A stretch of DNA of 13,748 nt from an uncultured Clostridia bacterium (GTDB lineage: Bacteria > Bacillota > Clostridia > Oscillospirales > Acutalibacteraceae), in NCBI GenBank assembly GCA_937884975.1, contig CAKZZS010000035.1, positions 1 through 13,748 on the forward strand, read 5' to 3'. The notes beneath the pieces are model-generated. The model saw only the letters and a list, made by a program, of their open reading frames with translations. It was not told the origin of the DNA and searched no databases. Positions 6,401 through 11,632 of this stretch are shown here, one piece after another. Each line of letters begins with the position of its first letter. Positions within the stretch are counted from its first letter, which is position 1. The position numbers and the translations under genes are program-made.

Positions 6401-7777
6401 TTATACCATTTCCTCCGGGCGGAAGACCCTGTCGAAATCCTCTTCGCTCATAAAGCCGAGCGAAACGCACGCCTCTTTGAGCGTAATATTATCCGCATAC
6501 GCTTTTTTAGCGGTCTTTGCGGCGTTTTCGTAGCCGATATACGGATTTAACGCGGTGACATTCATCAGCGAGCGAAAAAGGTTTTCGGACATTTTTTCCT
6601 TATTTGCGGTTATTCCCGAAACGCAGTTGAGCCTGAATGAGGTCATTGCATCTGCAAGAAGCCTTACGGACTGAAGAAAATTATACGCGATAACGGGCAT
6701 GAACACGTTAAGCTCAAAATTTCCCTGACTTGCCGCAAAGCCTATTGTCGCGTCGTTTCCCATTACCTGAACGGCAACCATTGTGACCGCTTCGCACTGG
6801 GTGGGATTTACCTTTCCGGGCATTATAGACGAGCCGGGTTCATTTTCGGGTATTTTGATTTCTCCGAGTCCGAGTCTCGGACCGCTTGCGAGCCAACGGA
6901 TATCGTTTGCGATTTTCATAAGGTCGCACGCAAGCGCCTTCAATGCTCCGTGAGCAAAAACAATTTCATCCTTTGAGGTAAGGGCGTGAAATTTGTTCTC
7001 GGCTGTGAAAAATTCAGTTCCTGTAATCTCGCTGACTTTTTCGGCAACCTTTTCGCCAAAGCCCTTCGGGGCGTTAAGACCCGTGCCGACCGCGGTGCCG
7101 CCGAGAGCCAGCTCTTTAAGCATTTTATTTGCGTTCGAAATCAAATCGGCATCCTTTTGAAGACTTGCTCTCCAGCCGCTGATTTCTTGAGAAAATTTAA
7201 TCGGAGTCGCGTCCTGAAGATGGGTTCTTCCGCTTTTTACTATTCCCTCGTTTTCCCTTTCAAGGCGTTCAAATTCGTTTATAAGAGAAGAAAGCGCAGG
7301 TAAAAGACGCTTTTCAATGCTCATTACTGCGGCTATGTTAATTGCAGTCGGGAAGGTGTCGTTTGAACTCTGCGACATATTTACGTCATCGTTCGGGTGA
7401 AGCAATTTTTTTTCGGCAATTTCATTTCCGCGGTAAGCGATAACCTCGTTGGCGTTCATATTTGACTGCGTTCCCGAGCCTGTCTGCCATACAACAAGCG
7501 GAAAATGCTCTTTTAATTTGCCGCTGATTACCTCGTCGCACGCCTTTTCAATAGCAAAAAGCTTTTCATCCGTCATCTTTTCGCTTTTCAATTCGCGGTT
7601 TGCCCTTGCGGCAGCCTTTTTGAGAATTCCGAAAGCGTTTATTATTTCTTCGGGCATAGTTTCAAGACCGACGCCGATTTTAAAGTTTTCGCGGCTTCTT
7701 TGAGTCTGCGCGCCGAAGTATTTGTCGGACGGGACTTTTACCTCGCCCATTGAGTCGTGTTCAATACGGTAGTCCAT
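6401..7777 (-). CDS. fumC: Class II fumarate hydratase
   Basis: A 458-residue enzyme interconverting fumarate and malate, cytoplasmic and oxygen-stable, iron-independent and normally a homotetramer; length matches FumC (about 460). The lyase signature GSSIMPGKVNP is at residues 315-325, the substrate-site SSND at 137-140, and the catalytic-base His186 in SGRTHLQDATPI (183-193). The C-terminus lacks nothing obvious. The start is supported by GGAGGT (7785-7790) ahead of the ATG. It is the first gene of a minus-strand group and is followed without any gap by the papain-like candidate. No other TCA-cycle or aspartate-metabolism gene is nearby. Related aspartase and argininosuccinate lyase share the signature, but overall sequence (start IEHDSMGEVKVPSDKYFGAQ) is fumarase-like. 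Confidence 0.93.
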   Translation of the reverse strand: MDYRIEHDSMGEVKVPSDKYFGAQTQRSRENFKIGVGLETMPEEIINAFGILKKAAARANRELKSEKMTDEKLFAIEKACDEVISGKLKEHFPLVVWQTGSGTQSNMNANEVIAYRGNEIAEKKLLHPNDDVNMSQSSNDTFPTAINIAAVMSIEKRLLPALSSLINEFERLERENEGIVKSGRTHLQDATPIKFSQEISGWRASLQKDADLISNANKMLKELALGGTAVGTGLNAPKGFGEKVAEKVSEITGTEFFTAENKFHALTSKDEIVFAHGALKALACDLMKIANDIRWLASGPRLGLGEIKIPENEPGSSIMPGKVNPTQCEAVTMVAVQVMGNDATIGFAASQGNFELNVFMPVIAYNFLQSVRLLADAMTSFRLNCVSGITANKEKMSENLFRSLMNVTALNPYIGYENAAKTAKKAYADNITLKEACVSLGFMSEEDFDRVFRPEEMV

Positions 7778-7805
7778 TTCGCACCTCCGAGTTCTTATCC
7801 TATCA

Positions 7806-7834
7806 ATTATACATTATCTTAAAGGTTTATTCAA
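7806..7834 (-). promoter_or_regulatory. Candidate sigma-A promoter of fumC
   Basis: On the minus strand, TTGAAT (7829-7834), a 17-base spacer and a perfect TATAAT (7806-7811), followed by the GGAGGT ribosome site. The -35 lies inside a 15-base inverted repeat. Confidence 0.6.
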
Positions 7835-7839
7835 TAAAC
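7825..7839. repeat. Inverted repeat GTTTATT-C-AATAAAC in the fumC/spoVAE divergent region
   Basis: A perfect odd palindrome with seven-base arms. It covers the -35 of the fumC promoter and the -35-like TCAATA of the opposing spoVAE promoter. It could be an operator, or a chance result of two AT-rich promoters overlapping. It does not match the Rex or CcpA consensus. Confidence 0.4.
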
Positions 7840-7861
7840 AAATGAAAAATTTACATATTTA
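7831..7861 (+). promoter_or_regulatory. Candidate sigma-G-like promoter of spoVAE
   Basis: TCAATA (7831-7836), a 17-base spacer and CATATTTA (7854-7861). The -35 matches five of six positions of TGAATA and the -10 matches five of seven of CATACTA. The predicted start lies about 20 bases before the ribosome site, a sensible layout. spoVA genes are forespore sigma-G genes in Bacillus. Confidence 0.45.
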
Positions 7862-7898
7862 ATTAACTGAAGGACAAAATACTTTCGGAGGGAATATG

Positions 7899-8258
7899 AT
7901 GATTTTTATTAAAGCGTTCATTGTCGGCGGACTTATATGCGTTGTAGGACAGCTGTTAATCGATTTTACAAAGCTGACCCCGGGAAGAATTCTTGTTTCG
8001 TTTGTCATTATCGGAGTCGTTCTCGGCGCAATAGGCGTATATGAGCCGTTTGCTGAGTGGGCAGGAGCAGGAGCGTCGGTTCCGCTTACGGGTTTCGGAA
8101 ATCTTCTTGTCCAGGGGACTAAAAAAGCCATTGCCGAGCAGGGACTTCTCGGCGCAGTGACCGGACCTCTGACGTCGGGAGCTGCAGGGATAATGACTGC
8201 AATGCTTTCGGGTATAATTGTCTCGTTTTTTGCAAAGCCGAAAGCGCCGAAGGTGTAA
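7899..8258 (+). CDS. spoVAE: Stage V sporulation protein AE (dipicolinate channel subunit)
   Basis: About 119 residues and hydrophobic almost throughout, with segments near 2-22, 30-48 and 88-112 and the family-typical stretches FIVGGLICVVGQLLID, TPGRILVSFVIIGV and GFGNLLVQGTKKAI. SpoVAE with SpoVAC and others forms the forespore inner-membrane route that takes up Ca-dipicolinic acid during sporulation and releases it in germination. GGAGGG is at 7887-7892; of two adjacent ATG codons the second (7899) is better spaced, but 7896 would add only one Met. Clostridia usually carry spoVAC-spoVAD-spoVAE together; here spoVAE stands alone between fumC (divergent) and a small convergent gene. Either it is a second copy or the operon has been split. 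Confidence 0.88.
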   Translation: MIFIKAFIVGGLICVVGQLLIDFTKLTPGRILVSFVIIGVVLGAIGVYEPFAEWAGAGASVPLTGFGNLLVQGTKKAIAEQGLLGAVTGPLTSGAAGIMTAMLSGIIVSFFAKPKAPKV

Positions 8259-8262
8259 AACA

Positions 8263-8300
8263 AAAAGCGGCTGCGGGAATAGGAACCCGTAACCGCTTTT
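8263..8300. terminator. Bidirectional terminator between spoVAE and a small convergent gene
   Basis: A 15-position stem (8263-8277 with 8286-8300) with one C/A mismatch and one G-U pair, loop AATAGGAA. It ends in TTTTCTTT on the plus strand and in a T run on the minus strand. Confidence 0.8.
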
Positions 8301-8327
8301 CTTTAACCTAATCAGATTCGAATTAAA

Positions 8328-8507
8328 TTACGCAACTGTCTCCGAAAGGAAATCCTCGTCGCAGCATGAGCAGGAAACATAGTTTTCGGCGTCGTTTCCG
8401 ATAACTACCTTTTTGCTTTCAACGTACTTTTTAATAAGAACATAAGCCGCAAATGCCGCGCCGGCAACAGCAACGATAACAGCAATAATTTTCAAAGCCT
8501 TTTTCAT
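8328..8507 (-). CDS. Small single-pass membrane protein with CxCC motif (59 residues)
   Basis: A short gene that length filters would miss. It begins MKKALKIIAVIVAVAGAAFA; residues 5-25 form one membrane helix, followed by basic KKYVESKK (26-33) and an acidic tail holding Cys46, Cys48 and Cys49 in the motif CSCC before DEDF. By the positive-inside rule the tail could face the cytoplasm; alternatively the N-terminus is an uncleaved signal and the tail is outside, so topology is open. Support for expression is strong: cctcc (8516-8520) gives a GGAGG site eight bases before the ATG, and a near-perfect TTGACT-17-TATAAT promoter lies upstream, with a terminator after it. The cysteine cluster suggests metal binding, disulfide formation or acylation, but this is guesswork. 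I know no named family. Confidence 0.75.
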   Translation of the reverse strand: MKKALKIIAVIVAVAGAAFAAYVLIKKYVESKKVVIGNDAENYVSCSCCDEDFLSETVA

Positions 8508-8520
8508 ATGGAAAACCTCC

Positions 8521-8537
8521 GTTTGTTTTTTACAAAC
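8521..8537. repeat. Inverted repeat GTTTGT-TTTTT-ACAAAC at the start of the small-gene transcript
   Basis: Perfect six-base arms around a five-base loop. It lies next to the ribosome site (8516-8520) and overlaps the expected transcription start below the -10 (8540-8545). It may be an operator for a repressor or a 5' hairpin in the mRNA leader. Confidence 0.45.
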
Positions 8538-8539
8538 AC

Positions 8540-8568
8540 ATTATACATTCAAAAAAATAAAAAGTCAA
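8540..8568 (-). promoter_or_regulatory. Strong sigma-A promoter of the 59-residue CxCC protein gene
   Basis: On the minus strand, TTGACT (8563-8568), exactly 17 bases, TATAAT (8540-8545): eleven of twelve consensus positions. It is one of the best vegetative promoters in the window and points at an otherwise unremarked small gene. Confidence 0.75.
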
Positions 8569-8626
8569 TGAATACCTTGTTACAAAAACAGTAAAAATAA
8601 TTATGTAAAATGACAAAAAAGCAAAA

Positions 8627-8650
8627 GCCGTCGACTTTTGTGTCAACGGC
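8627..8650 (-). terminator. Rho-independent terminator of rpsT
   Basis: Stem GCCGTCGAC / GTCAACGGC (8627-8635 with 8642-8650) with one C/A mismatch, followed on the minus strand by TTTTGCTTTTTTG. It lies 17 bases past the rpsT stop. Confidence 0.75.
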
Positions 8651-8667
8651 ATCAACGCTTAAATCTC

Positions 8668-8928
8668 TTATTTTGAACTGTTAAGTCTCAAAGCAAGCGC
8701 AGACTTTTTGCGAGAAGCATTGTTCTTATGAAGAAGACCTTTCGCCTGAGCCTGGTCAATCTTTTTAATAGCAGCGTTTACAAGCTGTTCCTTATCGGAA
8801 GAATTAGCTTCAATAGCAGCGTTTGCCTTTTTAATAGCTGTCTTCAATGCGGAATTTGCGGATTTGTTGCGCTGAGCCTTGGTCTGGTTAACCAATACAC
8901 GCTTTTTAGCTGATTTAATGTTGGGCAT
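8668..8928 (-). CDS. rpsT: 30S ribosomal protein S20
   Basis: 86 residues, highly basic and helical, starting MPNIKSAKKR and containing the S20 hallmark KTAIKKANAAI, AAIKKIDQAQAKGLLHKNNA and ASRKKSALA. S20 binds 16S rRNA during early 30S assembly. I place the start at the ATG at 8928, which gives the family-typical N-terminus and a six-base gap to the AGGAGGT site at 8935-8941; an in-frame GTG at 8934 lies right against that site and would add two residues not seen in the family. It is monocistronic, with a promoter at 8956-8984 and a terminator at 8627-8650, and diverges from gpr. The rpsT-gpr-spoIIP adjacency is also found in Bacillus subtilis. Confidence 0.95.
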   Translation of the reverse strand: MPNIKSAKKRVLVNQTKAQRNKSANSALKTAIKKANAAIEANSSDKEQLVNAAIKKIDQAQAKGLLHKNNASRKKSALALRLNSSK

Positions 8929-8955
8929 TTCCACACCTCCTTTGATTTGCAGTTT

Positions 8956-8984
8956 ATATTACCACTCTTTTAAATAAAAATCAA
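8956..8984 (-). promoter_or_regulatory. Candidate sigma-A promoter of rpsT
   Basis: On the minus strand, TTGATT (8979-8984), a 17-base spacer and TAATAT (8956-8961), 15 bases before the ribosome site. Spacing is ideal; each box matches four of six positions. Confidence 0.5.
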
Positions 8985-9021
8985 GACTTTTTTGAAAATG
9001 TTGAACGAAAGGGGAAAAATA

Positions 9022-9858
9022 ATGCTTCCGAGAACGGATTTGGCGGTTGAACGGCGTGAACTCATAGGTGAAAAAATACCCGATGGGGTAAGGTTTGACG
9101 AAATTACCGACGGCGAAACAAAAACCACAAAAATTGAAATAAAAAACGAAAACGGGGAAAAGGCGCTCGGAAAGCCGAAAGGAAGGTATTATACGGTTGA
9201 ATTTAAAAACTGCGCTGCGCCGACGGATGAAAACGACCCCCAATTAAAGGCGGTTATTTCGCTTTTTGACGAGCTGCTGCCCGAGGACGGAACCGTTCTT
9301 GTCGCAGGACTCGGAAACGAACAAATCACGCCCGACGCCCTTGGTCCGAGAACGGTAAACGGCGTTTTCGCAACAAGGCATATTACCGATAAATCCGACC
9401 AATTGGGATTACCGGCGCTTCGTCAGGTTGCCGCAGTTTCAACCGGTGTGCTCGGACAGACGGGTATGGAAACTGTTGAAATTTTAAAGGCGGTCTGTGA
9501 AAAAATAAAGCCGTCCGCCGTAATTGTTATTGACGCTCTCGCGTCAGCAGGGACAAAAAGGCTCGGCAGAACCGTTCAGATAACTGACACGGGAATTTGT
9601 CCCGGTTCGGGAGTCGGAAACTCCAGAGCGAGAATTGACCGCCGGACCCTTGATACAACCGTTATTTCCGTAGGCGTTCCGACGGTTATCGACGCGTCCT
9701 CTCTATGCCGTGAGGAGGGTCAAAACGTTGAACAGATGATGGTTACTCCGAGAAATATTGATTCGATTATTTCCGATATGTCAAGACTTTTGAGTATGAG
9801 CATAAATATGTCCCTGCAGAAAAATCTTTCGTTCTCCCTTATTAACGGTTTGTTCTGA
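9022..9858 (+). CDS. gpr: Germination protease GPR
   Basis: A 278-residue atypical aspartic endopeptidase (MEROPS A25) that starts degradation of alpha/beta and gamma small acid-soluble proteins in the germinating spore. The N-terminus MLPRTDLAVERREL is diagnostic; GPR is made as a zymogen that removes a short N-terminal propeptide. GLGNEQITPDALGP places one conserved Asp at 105 and VIVIDALAS the other at 171. Their 66-residue spacing equals that of the two essential Asp residues I recall for the Bacillus megaterium enzyme (127 and 193). At 278 residues it is shorter than Bacillus GPR (about 370). The start is set by AAAGGGG at 9008-9014; the in-frame TTG at 8992 and ATG at 8998 lack a site and fall near the divergent rpsT promoter. 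It is followed by spoIIP. Confidence 0.93.
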   Translation: MLPRTDLAVERRELIGEKIPDGVRFDEITDGETKTTKIEIKNENGEKALGKPKGRYYTVEFKNCAAPTDENDPQLKAVISLFDELLPEDGTVLVAGLGNEQITPDALGPRTVNGVFATRHITDKSDQLGLPALRQVAAVSTGVLGQTGMETVEILKAVCEKIKPSAVIVIDALASAGTKRLGRTVQITDTGICPGSGVGNSRARIDRRTLDTTVISVGVPTVIDASSLCREEGQNVEQMMVTPRNIDSIISDMSRLLSMSINMSLQKNLSFSLINGLF

Positions 9859-9895
9859 AAAAACGTTTTAAAGCATAGTTTATATGGGTGATACT

Positions 9896-11050
9896 ATGCA
9901 AAAAAGCGGTAAAAACAATTCGACGGGACAGGCGATGACGGCGGTTTTACTTTCGCTGATAACCGTTATTACGGTGTTTTTTAACGGCTCAAGGCTCGGC
10001 ACGGTCTTTTCACGCGCGGCGTACGCAGGCGCTCTTATCAGTATGCCGCAGGGAGCTTCGGCGCTTTTCGGAAATGACGGCGAAAACAGCGTAAAAAGTG
10101 AAGCCAACACCTTTCTTTCGCCCGAAAAAAACGTGTCGGACGACTTTGCAAAGCAGACGGTTTTGCCCGTTGAAAGCGGCTCGGATGAATTTGTAACTCC
10201 CGAGGACGTGAAAAGAATGCAGACCGAGTACAATAAAAAATATCCTGCCTCGTCAAAGGACGGAGATATTGAAGAAATGCACTATTCGTCGGAAAACGCG
10301 AATGTTAAATTTGATAACGTATTTGTTAAAAATACAACCTCGTTTGACCTTGATATAGAAAAGGAGCTTGAAAAGAGCGCAACGCTGAAAATTGAGGATA
10401 AAGAAAAACCGAGCGTGCTTATCTATCACACTCACACCACGGAAAGCTATGAGATGTGCGACAATGGCTGGTACTGCTCGGATTACGCGACAAGAAGCAA
10501 GGACGAGGACAGAAATATGGTAAGAGTCGGAAATGAAATTGAACAGCAGCTTACGAAGGCAGGCTTTTGCGTGATTCACGATAAAACCGTTCATGACGCA
10601 AGGTATAACGGAGCTTACTCGCGTTCAAGGGAAACCGTTGAAAAAATACTCAAAGAAAACCCCACCGTTCAGGTGACTATAGATGTTCACAGGGACGCTA
10701 TTTATCAGCAAAACGGCACGCGCATAAAGCCTGTTTGTGAAATTGACGGTAAAAAAAGCGCCCAGGTTATGATTATTACAGGCTGTGAGGACGGGGATGT
10801 TGAGGACTTTCCCGACTGGGAGAAGAACCTTGTTTTTGCACTCGAGCTTCAAAGAGAAGTCGAAAGCAAGTACCCTTCGCTTATGAGACCTGTTATGTTT
10901 TGTAACAGAAAATATAATATGGACGTGACGCCGTGCTCACTGCTTCTTGAATTCGGCTCGGACAGCAACACGCTTGAGGAAGCGATGTATTCGGGCTTTC
11001 TTGTGGGCAGGAGCCTTGCGTCACTTCTGGAGGAATATGTAAAGCAATGA
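9896..11050 (+). CDS. spoIIP: Stage II sporulation protein P (engulfment peptidoglycan hydrolase)
   Basis: A 384-residue protein anchored by a hydrophobic segment near residues 14-30. After a low-complexity linker (about 60-170), the amidase/endopeptidase domain begins: SVLIYHTHTTESY (His178, His180, Glu183), a central TIDVHRDA (His265), and LLLEFGSDSNTLEEA (Glu352). These agree with the zinc-binding and catalytic positions of the SpoIIP family. SpoIIP cleaves stem peptides in the DMP complex with SpoIID and SpoIIM, allowing the mother-cell membrane to engulf the forespore. I prefer the ATG at 9896: GGTGAT at 9887-9892 pairs with the 16S tail at correct spacing, while the upstream in-frame ATG at 9884 has no site. 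The gene follows gpr by 37 bases and overlaps the next small gene by ATGA. Confidence 0.92.
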   Translation: MQKSGKNNSTGQAMTAVLLSLITVITVFFNGSRLGTVFSRAAYAGALISMPQGASALFGNDGENSVKSEANTFLSPEKNVSDDFAKQTVLPVESGSDEFVTPEDVKRMQTEYNKKYPASSKDGDIEEMHYSSENANVKFDNVFVKNTTSFDLDIEKELEKSATLKIEDKEKPSVLIYHTHTTESYEMCDNGWYCSDYATRSKDEDRNMVRVGNEIEQQLTKAGFCVIHDKTVHDARYNGAYSRSRETVEKILKENPTVQVTIDVHRDAIYQQNGTRIKPVCEIDGKKSAQVMIITGCEDGDVEDFPDWEKNLVFALELQREVESKYPSLMRPVMFCNRKYNMDVTPCSLLLEFGSDSNTLEEAMYSGFLVGRSLASLLEEYVKQ

Positions 11051-11226
11051 ATAAAAAACCTGATGAAACACGAAAACTTTTAAAGGCGTTTTTCGTCTGC
11101 GTTGTTATAAGCCTTACCGTAATGCTTGCGCTTATGGGCTTTTTTACCGCTCACGCCAACAGCGAATACGCTCTTAACGGAAAGAAAACGGAATATGTCA
11201 CAGCTCCCGAATGGGCGAAAGCTTAA
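11047..11226 (+). CDS. Small single-pass membrane protein translationally coupled to spoIIP (59 residues)
   Basis: The ATG overlaps the spoIIP stop (ATGA), so translation is probably coupled. The protein starts MNKKPDETRKLLKAFF; residues about 13-34 form one membrane helix (FFVCVVISLTVMLALMGFF), followed by a short polar tail, residues 35-59, ending APEWAKA. With a basic N-terminus the tail should lie outside the membrane, i.e. in the space between mother cell and forespore where SpoIIP acts, if it is made in the same compartment. Bacillus subtilis has yqxA, an unrelated-looking larger membrane protein, at this place after spoIIP. I know no named family. Codon use matches its neighbours and the frame is open to a double stop region (TAATAA). 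A role as an engulfment accessory is inference from position only. Confidence 0.7.
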   Translation: MNKKPDETRKLLKAFFVCVVISLTVMLALMGFFTAHANSEYALNGKKTEYVTAPEWAKA

Positions 11227-11323
11227 TAAGAAAATGCCAGATTTTTTCAGTAATAACAAGCCGATGAAGGGTGAGAATATAAATGCAGGCGCAAAAATCT
11301 AAAAAGATTGGAGTGTAACGAGG
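11227..11323 (+). promoter_or_regulatory. Leader region of the SASP gene
   Basis: A 97-base gap. It contains AGATTTTT (11239-11246) and its inverted copy AAAAATCT (11293-11300), and a short hairpin AATCT/AGATT (11296-11309) directly before the ribosome site GGAG (11310-11313), ten bases from the ATG. I see no convincing terminator after the spoIIP operon and no clear sigma-G promoter, so the SASP gene may be partly served by read-through. A 22-codon frame at 11234-11302 lacks a ribosome site and is not called. Confidence 0.35.
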
Positions 11324-11512
11324 ATGTCTAACAAGAGTTCAGTACCCGAGGCAAGAGAGGCTCTTAACCGTTTTAAGATGGAAGCAGCTTCCGAGGTTGG
11401 CGTCAACCTTAAGCAGGGCTACAACGGTGACCTTACTTCAAAGCAGGCCGGTTCTATCGGCGGCCAGATGGTCAAGAAGATGATCGATGCCTATGAAAAG
11501 GGCATGAAATAA
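11324..11512 (+). CDS. Alpha/beta-type small acid-soluble spore protein (SASP)
   Basis: 62 residues, length and sequence typical of alpha/beta SASP, which coat and protect spore DNA by shifting it to an A-like form. Visible hallmarks: VPEAREALNRFKMEAASEVGV around residues 7-27, and the second conserved region LTSKQAGSIGGQMVKKMID around 37-55. The GPR recognition site is the FKMEAASE segment; by family rule cleavage falls after Glu20. The protease itself is encoded about 1.5 kb upstream. The gene has its own ribosome site and a strong terminator after it. Clostridial genomes carry several ssp genes, so this is probably one paralogue. Expression is expected in the forespore under sigma-G. Confidence 0.93.
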   Translation: MSNKSSVPEAREALNRFKMEAASEVGVNLKQGYNGDLTSKQAGSIGGQMVKKMIDAYEKGMK

Positions 11513-11532
11513 GTCTTAAACGACTTTTGTAT

Positions 11533-11564
11533 CTCCGCTGTAATAACGGCGGAGGGATTTTTTT
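11533..11564 (+). terminator. Rho-independent terminator of the SASP gene
   Basis: Stem CTCCGCTG / CGGCGGAG (11533-11540 with 11547-11554, one G-U pair), loop TAATAA, followed after GGA by seven T residues (11558-11564). Confidence 0.88.
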
Positions 11565-11583
11565 ATCAAAAGTCCAACTTTAA

Positions 11584-11612
11584 TTGACTTTATTCATTCA
11601 CTTTGCTAAAAT
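11584..11612 (+). promoter_or_regulatory. Candidate sigma-A promoter of the lipoprotein gene
   Basis: TTGACT (11584-11589), 17 bases, TAAAAT (11607-11612), ten of twelve consensus positions. It lies between the SASP terminator and the AGAGGTGA ribosome site, so the lipoprotein gene is a separate vegetative transcript. Confidence 0.65.
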
Positions 11613-11632
11613 GGTGTCAAAGAGGTGAGAAA

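Noticed and set aside
7859..8263. A 134-codon minus-strand frame covering spoVAE
   Set aside because: spoVAE has a clear family match, promoter and ribosome site; the opposite frame is proline-rich shadow sequence.
9851..9882. A CATAGTTTA element before spoIIP as a sporulation promoter
   Set aside because: The transcript would start at or within the ribosome site and the -35 region does not match sigma-E or sigma-G patterns.
11191..11280. A sigma-G promoter for the SASP gene
   Set aside because: Only poor -10 candidates (GAATATA) with weak -35 partners; not enough to place it.
11234..11302. A 22-codon frame (MPDFFSNNKPMKGENINAGA...) before the SASP gene
   Set aside because: No ribosome site, very short, and it overlaps hairpin-forming leader sequence; it could be a leader peptide but nothing in the sequence decides this.
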